Under the pieces are notes generated by a model, which had not been told where the DNA came from, searched no databases, and was given only the letters and a program-made list of their open reading frames with translations. Shown in pieces: positions 10,282-17,463 of a stretch of DNA of 54,642 nt (position 1 is the stretch's first letter; every line of letters begins with the position of its first letter). The position numbers and the translations under genes were made by a program. The DNA is taken from NCBI GenBank assembly GCA_035540635.1, contig DATLGH010000107.1:1-54642 (forward strand), in the 5' to 3' direction. This DNA comes from Egibacteraceae bacterium (GTDB lineage Bacteria; Actinomycetota; Nitriliruptoria; Euzebyales; Egibacteraceae).

Positions 10282-10808
10282 GCTGCGCTCCGGTCTGCTC
10301 GCAGCAGCACACGGCCGGCGACCTGCTCCCAGACCGACACCATGGCGCGGCGCTCGAGCGCGTCGCTGGCCGCGGACAGGCAGAACCCCCGGCCCGCCTC
10401 CACGGCAAGCCAGGTATCCATCGTGATGGCGTGCACCCCGACCCTGGCTGTCGACAGCAGCCGCATCCCAGCGGTCTTGTCCAGGACCGTCTCGCTGAGG
10501 TCGATCACCCGGAAGTCGGTCAGGATCAGCTCGAAGCCGGCCAGCTGCCCGGCGACGAATCCCTCCAGGTCTCCCTCAGGGAACTTTCGGGCGGGTTCCA
10601 CCAGGGCGGAGAGGCTGTTCATGAAACGGCCGTCGGCATGCGCCGGTGTGGGCGGCACCTGCGAGACGATGACGCCGAGCTGCTCAGGAAGCGTCCGCAG
10701 CGACCACCCGCGGGGGTAATCGATCGCGAACGGCGCTCCCGGCACACCCCAGCGCGCCCAGGCCGGCATCGGCGCCGGCGTCGGGCCCTGGGCGTCTGTG
10801 TCATCCAC
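10278..10808 (-). CDS. LpqN/PsbP-like protein without lipobox
   Basis: A 176-residue protein with a fold hint in PFAIDYPRGWSLRTLPEQLG and VPPTPAHADGRFMNSLSALVE. This is the pattern of LpqN/LpqT and PsbP-like domains, in which a short beta strand with a Pro-x-Gly-Trp turn starts the sheet. Unlike LpqN it has no signal peptide or lipobox, so it is probably cytosolic. Such domains occur next to type VII genes in actinobacteria. The start overlaps nothing upstream (3 bp after the membrane protein gene) and the stop overlaps the next start by 4 bp, so translation is probably coupled. GTG start at 10808. Confidence 0.6.
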   Translation of the reverse strand: MDDTDAQGPTPAPMPAWARWGVPGAPFAIDYPRGWSLRTLPEQLGVIVSQVPPTPAHADGRFMNSLSALVEPARKFPEGDLEGFVAGQLAGFELILTDFRVIDLSETVLDKTAGMRLLSTARVGVHAITMDTWLAVEAGRGFCLSAASDALERRAMVSVWEQVAGRVLLRADRSAA

Positions 10809-10811
10809 GCA

Positions 10812-11288
10812 TCAGCCGAGGCGTTGGTGGTGGGGGCTGAAGTGCTCCTCGAGGAAGCGGTGGATCCAGGGCACCAGGAACAACCGGGTGATGCGTGTGC
10901 CGCCGGGGTGGCGCCCGAAGATCCTCTCCAGGTTGCGGGGAGTGACGAGCACGTACCCCAGCAACGCGAAGAAGAGGCAGCCGAAGCCGGCCAGGGACAC
11001 CGCAGCGTTCACGAGACTGGAGAGACGGGGGTAGAGCCCGACCACGATCAGCAGCAGGCCGAACCCGATGCAGACGTACGGGGTGGGTAGGAGGACGGAC
11101 GCGGTCGCCGGCGGTCTCCCGGCGCTGGGCACGTTGGCGGTGAGCCACCGCCGCCAACGCCCGGCCCACATCATCGCCCCGCAGACGACCAGCACGGCGC
11201 CGCCGACCGCGATCAGCTCAGGGGGGAAGCCGACCTGCTCGGCCCACTCCGCCCGCGTGGGGGTGAGCACGACCGGTGTCAGATCCAC
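10812..11288 (-). CDS. Multi-pass membrane protein, copy 2 of a tandem pair
   Basis: 158 residues with four predicted hydrophobic segments. It is about as long as its neighbour at 11291-11782 and strongly similar to it: both contain VGFPPELIAVGGAVL, MMWAGRWRRW and RLFLVPWIHRFLEEHFSP. GTG at 11288 follows the neighbour's stop by 2 bp, so the pair is translationally coupled and arose by tandem duplication. A longer open frame upstream is only the antisense-frame shadow of copy 1. The conserved C-terminal block with Trp, His and Glu is probably cytoplasmic. The family is unknown to me. Placement next to an EssC-like motor makes a role as membrane-channel subunit plausible, since no EccB/EccD/EccE homologue is visible. 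Confidence 0.75.
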   Translation of the reverse strand: MDLTPVVLTPTRAEWAEQVGFPPELIAVGGAVLVVCGAMMWAGRWRRWLTANVPSAGRPPATASVLLPTPYVCIGFGLLLIVVGLYPRLSSLVNAAVSLAGFGCLFFALLGYVLVTPRNLERIFGRHPGGTRITRLFLVPWIHRFLEEHFSPHHQRLG

Positions 11289-11290
11289 GG

Positions 11291-11782
11291 TCAGCTGACG
11301 CGGTGGTGCTGGGGGCTGAAGTGTTCCTCGAGGAAGCGGTGGATCCAGGGCACCAGGAACAAGCGGGTGACCCGCGTGCCGTGGGGATGACGCCCGAAGA
11401 GCTTCTCCAGGTTGCGCGCCGTGACGAACACCCACTCGAGTATGGAGAAGAAGACGCAGGCGATGCAGGCGACGAAAAGTACCCCGAACACCACACCGGG
11501 GAGATGGACGTAAAGGCCGGTTGCGACCAGGAGAAAGCCGATCCCGGTGCAGACGTAGGGAGCGGACATGAGGTAGTAGGCGGTGATCGGCAGGTCCCCG
11601 CTGCTGGGCAGGTTGAAGGTGAACCATCGCCGCCACCGCCCGGCCCACATCATCACGCCGCAGACGAGCAGCACGGCGCCACCGACCGCGATCAGCTCAG
11701 GGGGGAAGCCGACCTCTTCGGCGAGTTCCGCCCGCGTGGTGGCGAGCACAGCCGCTGCGAAGTCCGCCGGTCCTATCCGCAC
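11291..11782 (-). CDS. Multi-pass membrane protein, copy 1 of a tandem pair
   Basis: 163 residues from GTG at 11782, chosen because AAGGAG lies 6 bases upstream and similarity to copy 2 starts right after it. Hydrophobic helices lie around residues 25-45, 65-85, 85-110 and near 115, followed by a conserved soluble end (GRHPHGTRVTRLFLVPWIHR). Copy 2 follows directly. The upstream extension of this frame (Thr-Ser-Pro-Gly repeats) is the shadow of the Trp-repeat gene and should be ignored. Probable inner-membrane partner of the secretion ATPase by context only. Confidence 0.75.
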   Translation of the reverse strand: MRIGPADFAAAVLATTRAELAEEVGFPPELIAVGGAVLLVCGVMMWAGRWRRWFTFNLPSSGDLPITAYYLMSAPYVCTGIGFLLVATGLYVHLPGVVFGVLFVACIACVFFSILEWVFVTARNLEKLFGRHPHGTRVTRLFLVPWIHRFLEEHFSPQHHRVS

Positions 11783-11834
11783 GTTGCGCTCCTTGGCGTC
11801 GGATGCTCCAGCGCATGAGTGCCTGGATGCTAGC

Positions 11835-13178
11835 TCAGGGGCGCCATCCCGTGACGGATGCCCAGGTGTCGGTGGTCCAGTCGGTGACGTCGTCCCACGT
11901 GTCGCCGCTCCAGTCGGTGAGGTCGTCCCACGTGCCCCCGCTCCAGTCAGTGACGGATTCCCAGGTGCCGCTGGTCCAGGTGGTGAGGTCGTCCCAGGTG
12001 TCGGTGGTCCAGGTGGTGAGGTCGTTCCAGGTGTCGGTGATCCAGTCGGTGACGCCGTTCCAGGTGTTGCTGGTCCAGGTGGTGAGCTCGTCCCAGGTGT
12101 CGCTGGTCCAGGTGGTGAGGTCGTTCCAGGTGTCGCTGGCCCAGTCGGTGACGCTGCCCCACTGGTCACCGAACCAGCGGCCGAGGTCGTCGACCTGGTC
12201 GGCGACCCAGCGGATCTGGTCCTTCGCCCAGTCGTCGATCACCTTGGTGAGCACCCAGTCAAGGCCGGCGTCGACCAGGGCCGCGAGCGCGATACCGCCG
12301 GCGAGGATGGCGGGCGCGGCCAGCAGGCCGACACCGGTCAGGCTGATACCGCCGGCGATCGCCACCGTTGCGGCAGTGATACCCAGGGCAAAGACGCCTC
12401 GGATGCCACCTTGCAGCCCGGTTCGCAGGACCCGTTCGGTCGGGGACACGTCGGCGCGGTGGGCGTCGCGGTTCCATTGGTCCCAGCCGGCGAGCACGAA
12501 GGCGAGGGGCTTGAACGCGTTGCCGAGCGGCCTTGCGACACGCCCGAGTCGCGCCAGCCATCCGCCCAGCCGCCGCTGCCACCGTGCGGGTTCCAGAACC
12601 CAGTGCGTGGTGCGGCGGAATACCTCGACGGTGGCGGTCCGCAGGTAGGCGACGGTGACGCGCCCCAGCCGCGCGACGGTCGCCTGCAGCGCGCGGTACC
12701 GGTCGACGAGCTGGGTGGTCACGACCACGGTCATCTTGAACGCCCGGCGCAGCGCCTCGCCCAGCGACTTCTCGAGGTTGTCGACGAACTCGACGACACG
12801 CTCCGGCCAGGCCGTCCAACGATCCAGCCAGTCGCGCAGGCGCTCACCGAACGAGGGTTCGCTCTCCCCGTCGAGCTGCTGCTGGATACGCTGGTCCTCG
12901 ACGCTGACCAGGCTGCCCGCGCGGGAGCCGCCGGCCTGCTCGAACGCGCGACCGACCGCACGGGTCCGTTCGGACACCGCCCTGGCAGCGTGCACCAGGG
13001 AACCGAGCTCCTGCTCCAACGCCGGCACGGCCGGCATGTACTCGCTGCCGCTGTTGCGGAAACGGTCCAGCGCGTCAGCGAGCGGGCCCTGGTCCGCCGC
13101 CATGCCGTCGTTCAGCTCGGTGGTGCCGTCGGCGTAGCGGGCCAGGTGCTCGGGGACTGCTGAGCTCGTGCGTCCCAT
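11835..13178 (-). CDS. Type VII-associated protein with C-terminal Trp-rich 11-residue repeats
   Basis: 447 residues from ATG at 13178 (AGGAGG 8 bases upstream). Residues 1-90 form a helical region of WXG/ESX-effector type (SSAVPEHLARYADG, ALDRFRNSGSEYMP). A long amphipathic middle region (100-250) carries several Trp residues. A hydrophobic stretch follows (about 265-315, FALGITAATVAIAGGISLTG then LLAAPAILAGGIALAAL), able to form two membrane hairpins. Residues 341-447 are nine and a half copies of an 11-residue unit of form (N/D)xLTxWxxxTW. No toxin motif is seen. Likely secreted or membrane-inserting substrate of the cluster. A frameshifted relative lies at 14164-14871. Confidence 0.8.
   Translation of the reverse strand: MGRTSSAVPEHLARYADGTTELNDGMAADQGPLADALDRFRNSGSEYMPAVPALEQELGSLVHAARAVSERTRAVGRAFEQAGGSRAGSLVSVEDQRIQQQLDGESEPSFGERLRDWLDRWTAWPERVVEFVDNLEKSLGEALRRAFKMTVVVTTQLVDRYRALQATVARLGRVTVAYLRTATVEVFRRTTHWVLEPARWQRRLGGWLARLGRVARPLGNAFKPLAFVLAGWDQWNRDAHRADVSPTERVLRTGLQGGIRGVFALGITAATVAIAGGISLTGVGLLAAPAILAGGIALAALVDAGLDWVLTKVIDDWAKDQIRWVADQVDDLGRWFGDQWGSVTDWASDTWNDLTTWTSDTWDELTTWTSNTWNGVTDWITDTWNDLTTWTTDTWDDLTTWTSGTWESVTDWSGGTWDDLTDWSGDTWDDVTDWTTDTWASVTGWRP
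11838..12158 (-). repeat. 33-bp tandem repeats encoding a Trp-rich 11-mer (about 9.7 units)
   Basis: The DNA repeats with 33-bp period, for example gaggtcgttccaggtgtcg on the plus strand. It encodes units such as DDLTTWTSGTW and NDLTTWTTDTW. Trp recurs at positions 6 and 11 of each unit, spaced for one face of an 11/3 helix or a layered beta structure. The copies differ at single codons, so the array is not a recent perfect expansion. Confidence 0.9.
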
Positions 13179-13190
13179 CGAAGGCTCCTC

Positions 13191-13589
13191 CTACGACCCG
13201 CCGGTCGGTTGGGCCGCGGCCTGCGCGGCTGCGGCCTCCTCGGCGCGACGCTGGTCGGCGGCGGCCTTCTCGCGGTGCCAGCGCGCGCGTTCGGCCTCGC
13301 GGCGGTCCTGCTCGGCGCGGGCGGCGCGGGCGGCGTCGCCGGTCGCGCCCGCCAGGTTGCGCAGGGCCACGACCAGCCGCTCGGTGCGCGTGTCCACCGC
13401 GGCGTCCTCGCGGTCGAACTCCTCGCCGTAGCGGCCCTCCCAACGCTCGGCGGCCAGGCGGGCGAGCTGACCGCGGCGGGAGCGTGCGGAGACGAGCCGG
13501 TTGGCGACTGCCTGGCACTGGGCTGCCGCCGCCTGCGCCGCGGCGTGGTCGAAGTCCACGTCAGCCCAGTTGGGCTGCCACCCCGGCAT
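13191..13589 (-). CDS. WXG-like type VII protein with a charged coiled-coil tail
   Basis: 132 residues from ATG at 13589 (MPGWQPNWADVDFDHAAAQ). An all-helical N-terminal half contains AAERWEGRYGEEFDRED, with a W-E-G tripeptide in the helix turn as in WXG100 proteins. The second half is a charged helix rich in Ala, Arg and Glu (RREAERARWHREKAAA), longer than usual for WXG100. It lies between the canonical WXG100 gene (32 bp upstream) and the Trp-repeat gene (12 bp downstream). Probably a heterodimer partner of one of them, and a substrate or substrate chaperone of the ATPase. A longer frame running back to 13913 is antisense noise. Confidence 0.75.
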   Translation of the reverse strand: MPGWQPNWADVDFDHAAAQAAAAQCQAVANRLVSARSRRGQLARLAAERWEGRYGEEFDREDAAVDTRTERLVVALRNLAGATGDAARAARAEQDRREAERARWHREKAAADQRRAEEAAAAQAAAQPTGGS

Positions 13590-13621
13590 CCGCCGGTCAC
13601 CCCCGCCCTGGCCGTGTGCGG

Positions 13622-13900
13622 CTAGACGCCTCCGGCGGCCATGATGTTGTCGTTGATGCGCTGGACCTGCACGCGCAGCTGCTCGAGGTCCTCTTTCATC
13701 TGCACCAGCCGCGAGTGGGTCTCGGGCCACGAGGCCTGGAACTGCTTGGCCAGCGGTCCGTCCCAGTTGTTTGGGTCCGACAGCACGTCGCCCTGGGCGC
13801 GTAGCTGGTTGAGCTGGTCCTGGATGCCGGAGTTGATGGTGGTCTGCATCTGCTGGATGGCTTGCAGGGCTTGCGGTGTGGACTTGACGGTCACGGCCAT
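13622..13900 (-). CDS. WXG100-family (ESAT-6-like) protein
   Basis: 92 residues, the canonical WXG100 length. Two amphipathic helices (IQQMQTTINSGIQDQLNQL and TH SRLVQMKEDLEQL) are separated by the turn NNWDGPLAKQF, where W-D-G is the family motif at residues 46-48. No signal peptide, as expected for type VII substrates. Homologues are exported as helical hairpin dimers by the FtsK-like ATPase encoded downstream in the same strand. GGGGG lies about 6 bases before the ATG. First intact gene of the probable operon; the 126 bp upstream has room for a promoter. Confidence 0.9.
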   Translation of the reverse strand: MAVTVKSTPQALQAIQQMQTTINSGIQDQLNQLRAQGDVLSDPNNWDGPLAKQFQASWPETHSRLVQMKEDLEQLRVQVQRINDNIMAAGGV

Positions 13901-14026
13901 GGCGTACCCCCATCTTGGGTCAGTATCGGGTGCCTATTGTCTTGCGTGGACAGACACGAAACGACATCATTGACCATCTCAATCACGAGCACAACCCCCC
14001 CTGTTGCGCGCTAGGCGGCCGGCCGG

Positions 14027-14167
14027 CTAGTCCCGCCGCGGGGGTCGGGCGGCCTGCCACACCACCGCCAGGCTGGCTGCCCCGGCCACCACCAGCCACC
14101 ACGGCACCGCCTGCACCTCGCCGTGGCGCACCCGCGCCGGGTCGGGGCGCACCGGCCAGTCCCTCAC
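14027..14167 (-). CDS. Small single-pass membrane protein (46 aa)
   Basis: GTG at 14167 overlaps by four bases (GTGA) the stop of the frame that ends at 14164. The product starts RDWPVRPDPARVRHGEV and has one transmembrane helix (PWWLVVAGAASLAVVWQAA) and a basic end (RPPRRD). The overlap is the usual coupling signal in this genome, which is why I accept so small a frame. No family recognised. It is linked to the broken Trp-repeat paralogue just upstream, so it may be a membrane partner of that protein. Confidence 0.55.
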   Translation of the reverse strand: MRDWPVRPDPARVRHGEVQAVPWWLVVAGAASLAVVWQAARPPRRD

Positions 14168-14871
14168 CGCGCGGCCTCGTCGCCGACCTGGCCCAGCAGC
14201 GCCAACGCCACGCTGGCCAGCATCTCCCGCGACACCGGGGTGGCACGCCGGCCCGGTCGCCCGTCGTCGGACCGCGCCGCGCCCAGCAGCCACAGGCCCG
14301 ACTCGGTCGTGGCGGCCAGCAACCGTGCCGGCGATCGCCACGACCCCCGCCGCGGTCAGCAGCACCGGCGCGACAGCCACCACGCCGGCAGAGGCGACCG
14401 CGGTAGCACCCGCCACGATACGGTCGATGGTCTCTCGTGCCCCGTCGTAGGGGCTGCCCGCGAACAGGGCGATGTACGCGTTGGCCCCGACGCCGATCGG
14501 ACCGGCGAACCGCCTCACCCGCCCCAGCCGCCCGGTCGCGGTGTGGATGCGCCTGGTCGCGCCGGCGATGCGCCCTTGGGCGGCGGCGACCCGCTGGCGG
14601 AACACCTCCTTGGTGGCCCGCACGTGCTCGCGGGCCTCGCGCCACTGGGGGGAGTTGCGCCCGAACTGGGCCCGGGCCTCGAACCGGCTGAGCCGTGCGC
14701 CCGCCCGCGCGAAGAAGCCCTGCACGCTGGCGACGCGCTGCCGGAGGAGCGCAAGCGGTCCAGCGCGTCGCCCAGCGTCCCGGCGTCGCGGCGCATCCCG
14801 TCGGAGAGCTCGCCTGCGCCTTGCGCGTAGGCGGCCAGGTGATCGGGCACCGCCGAACTCACACGGCTCAC
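14164..14871 (-). pseudogene. Frameshifted paralogue of the 11835-13178 protein
   Basis: The first 44 residues from GTG at 14871 (SSAVPDHLAAYAQGAGELSD, ALDRLRSSGS) match the start of the Trp-repeat protein (SSAVPEHLARYADGTTELND, ALDRFRNSGS). Around 14735 the coding potential jumps to another frame (FFARAGARLSRFEARAQFG ... FAGPIGVGANAYIALFAG, VLLTAAGVVAIAGTV). Near 14330 it jumps again (LLAATTESGLWLLGAARSDD ... ALALLGQVGDEAAR) and ends at TGA 14164-14166. Two indels therefore break it, by decay or sequence error. The C-terminal Trp repeats are absent. GGAGG lies 4 bases before the GTG. Confidence 0.7.
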
Positions 14872-14921
14872 GGCGCCTCCGGGAGCCGGCGCGGCGGGCG
14901 ATTAGTGGGCGGTTCGGCCAT
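14868..14921 (-). CDS. 17-residue proline-rich micro-ORF before the broken paralogue
   Basis: ATG at 14921 has an excellent ribosome binding site (GGAGG, 7 bases upstream) and encodes MAEPPTNRPPRRLPEAP. Its TGA overlaps the GTG start of the next gene by four bases. This could be a leader peptide, a translation-coupling device, or chance. It is too short to assign further. Confidence 0.35.
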   Translation of the reverse strand: MAEPPTNRPPRRLPEAP

Positions 14922-15113
14922 ACCCCTACCTCCAGCTGATGGACCGTAGCCTGCCGTGCCAGCCTCGGGGTGAACGTGCACGAGAAACAGCACTATGGGT
15001 CTCAGGGGGCTGTCCTCCACAATGATGCAGCGGGACCGGCCCACTCGTAGTTGCTCGTGGGCGGCGGCCGGCGCCGCCAGCCCGGCGGCCACGGGCGACG
15101 ATGAGCGCAGCGC

Positions 15114-15347
15114 TCACCCCGGTTCATCGCACGTCGACCCCCTTCGGCCCACGTCGGTGCCATCCCGACCGGACGTGTACGACTCATGTTTTCGAGTGCG
15201 TCCCCTGGAAGGGTTGCGGACCCGCCAGGTCCGATCGGTCCGCCGGCCGCGGCTGTCGGCGGCGTCCGCGCCGTGGAACGCAACCATGAGCACGAACGGC
15301 AGCGCTGCCACACCCAGGCCGACGACCCACATCACCCACGGCTCCAT
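15114..15347 (-). CDS. Small single-pass membrane protein (77 aa), paralogue of 4994-5167
   Basis: MEPWVMWVVGLGVAALPFVL forms an N-terminal membrane helix, then GADAADSRGRRTDRTWRV, then about 34 extra basic residues. The first 43 residues match the 57-residue protein at the other end of the type VII-like cluster, with the same WV.G.GVA.LP.VLMVAF pattern. The gene follows the lipoprotein gene by 31 bp on the same strand and ends before the micro-ORF and WXG genes. The C-terminal extension after residue 43 has no counterpart and may be read-through past an ancestral stop. Confidence 0.7.
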   Translation of the reverse strand: MEPWVMWVVGLGVAALPFVLMVAFHGADAADSRGRRTDRTWRVRNPSRGRTRKHESYTSGRDGTDVGRRGSTCDEPG

Positions 15348-15378
15348 GGGAGCGATGCTAGTGCCCGGGCGCGGGACG

Positions 15379-16017
15379 TCACACGCAGGGGTTTTCGGGC
15401 TCGGCGCCCTCGGCGTAGGTCGATCGCCGAACGAACCACCACGGGGTGGGGTTGCGCGCGGGGTCGGCCTCGCCGTGGTGGGGCACGAGCCCGACGTGGA
15501 TGGGCTCCCACTCGGGCTCGCCCGTGAGGATGGCCCCGCTGCGGTACGTGGCCTCGACGAAGACGCAGTCGGGACCGGCGCTGATCACCTGCGTGATCTC
15601 CCCCACGGTGATGTCCTCCATCTCCTCGACGGGGCGGAAGAGATGCCAGTTTTGTTCGAGCTGGTCGAAGAAGCCGATCTGGAAGTCGCGACCCTCCGGG
15701 TTGAACAGCGCGGCCAACCAGGCGTGCCATTCGTCGTCGCGCCTGCGGGTCGTGAGCTGGTGGCGGGTGCGGTCGCTCTCGGCGGCGAACAGGGCGTTGA
15801 GGACGCCGAGCAGGTAGGCGGCGTCGATGGCGGCGGGGTCGTCGGGGATCGCCAGCGGGTCAGGCTCGGGTGTGGCCTCCGGGGACGGATCGGCGGTGGG
15901 CGTGGCGGTGGGCGTCGGCGTGGCGAGCGACTCGACCTCCGGCTCTGGCGCCCCCCGGCAGGACGCCAGGGCGACTACGAGTGCCACGACCGCCGAGAAT
16001 GTTCCAAAGCGCCTCAT
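15379..16017 (-). CDS. Secreted lipoprotein, paralogue of 27901-28560
   Basis: 212 residues. A type II signal peptide (MRRFGTFSAVVALVVALASC, lipobox LASC with Cys20) is followed by a Pro/Thr/Glu-rich spacer with TPTPTATPTADPSPEATPE and a conserved globular domain. That domain (IPDDPAAIDAAYL, RRRDDEWHAWLAALF, NPTPWWFV) is shared block by block with the lipoprotein at 27901-28560, so the two are duplicates on either side of the first Tad locus. Function unknown. It should sit on the outer face of the membrane with the domain held away by the spacer, for instance as a sensor or wall-interacting protein. Confidence 0.8.
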   Translation of the reverse strand: MRRFGTFSAVVALVVALASCRGAPEPEVESLATPTPTATPTADPSPEATPEPDPLAIPDDPAAIDAAYLLGVLNALFAAESDRTRHQLTTRRRDDEWHAWLAALFNPEGRDFQIGFFDQLEQNWHLFRPVEEMEDITVGEITQVISAGPDCVFVEATYRSGAILTGEPEWEPIHVGLVPHHGEADPARNPTPWWFVRRSTYAEGAEPENPCV

Positions 16018-16030
16018 GCCGTCTCCGCAC

Positions 16031-16102
16031 CTAGCGATAGCGGACCGCCTGGACCTCGACCACCCGATAGTCGACGATCGTCGTCTCGTCCTCGAAGGTC
16101 TC
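16031..16102 (-). pseudogene. C-terminal remnant of a second copy of the 28565-29383 secreted protein
   Basis: Reading the minus strand to TAG at 16031-16033 gives TFEDETTIVDYRVVEVQAV then RYR. This aligns with the last 22 residues of the 28565-29383 protein (FTSEATIDDYPVREVQAV then RHR). A TGA at 16103-16105 interrupts the frame just upstream, and nothing similar is seen beyond it. The remnant sits 13 bp before the lipoprotein gene, exactly where its intact counterpart sits relative to the other lipoprotein (4 bp). Confidence 0.75.
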
Positions 16103-16149
16103 TCAGAAGAGCCGCGAGTCCATCCCCCGCTTTCTCACGGTACGTCACC

Positions 16150-16611
16150 TCACTCGGGTCCGGCCATGACGGCGTCGGTGACCGCCCGGGCGGTCACCGT
16201 GCGCTCTGACAGCCCGCCGGGCAGGGCGGGGGCGAACAACCGCGGCACACGGGCCTCGACGGCGACTACCACGCGGTCCCGCCCGGGTCCGACGTCGACG
16301 GAGAAGTCGGTGATCGTGAAGAACTCGCTGCCGCGGGCGTCGAGCGAGCGCAAGGCGACCTCCTCGGCACGCTGGGTATCGAGTGCGAAGCGGCTCTTCT
16401 CGTAGAGAGCCTGCTCGTCGACGGCCTCGCCGGCCGCGTCGTTGGCGGCCGCCGCGGCGATGTCGCCGAGCTGGCGCTGGGCCAGGAACGCGATGGCGGT
16501 GTCCACCGCGATCGCTGCGAGCACCATCATGATCAGGATCGCCGCGGGCATGAGCATGAGCGCGCTGCCCGCCTGCCCGTCGCGCCGGTCAGCCACCCCA
16601 GGCCGTCTCAC
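16150..16611 (-). CDS. TadE/TadG-like minor pilin or assembly protein
   Basis: 153 residues. A short basic N-terminus with DGQAGSA precedes a single transmembrane helix (LMLMPAAILIMMVLAAIAVD) and then AFLAQRQLGDIAAAAANDAA, the TadE/TadG signature in which the helix is followed by an Ala-rich amphipathic stretch. The rest is a beta-rich extracytoplasmic domain. Last gene of the first Tad locus. It overlaps the preceding TadE-like gene by 23 bp from GTG at 16611; a GTG at 16596 is an equally good start. In Tad systems such proteins are pseudopilins processed and assembled with Flp. Confidence 0.75.
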   Translation of the reverse strand: MRRPGVADRRDGQAGSALMLMPAAILIMMVLAAIAVDTAIAFLAQRQLGDIAAAAANDAAGEAVDEQALYEKSRFALDTQRAEEVALRSLDARGSEFFTITDFSVDVGPGRDRVVVAVEARVPRLFAPALPGGLSERTVTARAVTDAVMAGPE

Positions 16612-17065
16612 AGGCCACCCCCCTGTCGACGTCGAGGCCCGAGCGGTAGGGGTCCACGATCTCCGAATGCGTCGCGTTCACGGTGATGGTGGGCGCTGCG
16701 AATCCCCCGATGAACGGCAGGGTGATGGTGGGCACGTCGTACGAGGCGGTGAACGTCGCCCGCACGCAGCGCCCGAAGGGGTCGCCGGCCGGCGGGGGCA
16801 GGGTGAAGCGCTCCACGCTGCGCCCGTACCCGCGGATCACCTCATGCGCGGCGGCCACGGCCGCGTCCTCGGCTGTGGCGGCGTCCGGCGCCGTGGCGTA
16901 CGCGCGGGCGGCCTCGCGCGCCGCCGCGGCGGTCGTGAACTTGGCGTCCACGACCGCCCAGGTGTTGGCGATCAGCAGCCCGCCGATCATGCACGTGAGC
17001 AAGCCGAATGCCAGTGCCTCCAGTCCCCCCACAACTCCTGACTCCCCCGCGAGCCGCACTGGCAT
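16589..17065 (-). CDS. TadE-like pseudopilin
   Basis: 158 residues from ATG at 17065. GESGVVGGLEALAFGLLTCM resembles a processing site followed by the hydrophobic helix of a TadE protein, then TWAVVDAKFTTAAAAREAAR, the typical Ala-rich helix. The extracellular remainder holds two Cys residues (GRCVRA near 115, VACETA near the end) that could form a disulfide. The start is 2 bp after the preceding TadE-like stop, within a run of overlapping genes. A longer frame upstream to 17155 lacks a plausible start and is not used. Confidence 0.75.
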   Translation of the reverse strand: MPVRLAGESGVVGGLEALAFGLLTCMIGGLLIANTWAVVDAKFTTAAAAREAARAYATAPDAATAEDAAVAAAHEVIRGYGRSVERFTLPPPAGDPFGRCVRATFTASYDVPTITLPFIGGFAAPTITVNATHSEIVDPYRSGLDVDRGVACETAWGG

Positions 17066-17067
17066 CG

Positions 17068-17463
17068 CTAGCCGCTCTCTACCAGGGTCTCCCGGCGGAC
17101 GCGCACCGTGCGCTCCACCGTTTCCACCCCCACCGCACGCATCAGCCCGGGCCACAGCAGGCGGGGCGCCTGGGCGACGACCGTCACCGCCACGAAGTCA
17201 CCGTCGTCAGCCGCGGTCACGCGCACGTCGCCGCCGTAGGAGCCGAGCAGACCCAGGACGTGCGCCTGCGCGTCCGTCCCCTCGCCCCCGGACCCGGCGA
17301 CGATCCGCGCCGCGTCGTTGGTGGCGGCCGTCACGACCGAGTTGAAGTACAGACCGATCAGCAGGTGGGTGGCAAAGAACAGCAAGGCCAGAAAGACCGT
17401 GAGGCCGGCGAGTGCGGGCACGAGCCCGGTGCCGTCCTCACCGCTGACCGGCACCCGGGCCAT
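17068..17463 (-). CDS. TadE-like pseudopilin
   Basis: 131 residues from ATG at 17463, which overlaps the flp stop by one base (TGATG). ARVPVSGEDGTGLVPALAGL leads into a single helix (VFLALLFFATHLLIGLYFNS) and VVTAATNDAARIVAG, the same plan as the two genes that follow. The C-terminal domain is small and beta-rich. Three TadE-like proteins in a row suggests a heteromeric pilus tip or initiation complex. Confidence 0.75.
   Translation of the reverse strand: MARVPVSGEDGTGLVPALAGLTVFLALLFFATHLLIGLYFNSVVTAATNDAARIVAGSGGEGTDAQAHVLGLLGSYGGDVRVTAADDGDFVAVTVVAQAPRLLWPGLMRAVGVETVERTVRVRRETLVESG

Noticed and set aside
11838-12158. CRISPR array suggested by regular 33-bp units
   Set aside because: Units are contiguous, have no spacers and are in frame with a protein repeat.
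11783-12169. Upstream extension of the membrane protein with Pro-Gly-Thr-Ser repeats, resembling collagen-like sequence
   Set aside because: It is the other-frame reading of the Trp-repeat DNA on the same strand; a strong ribosome site marks the real start at 11782.
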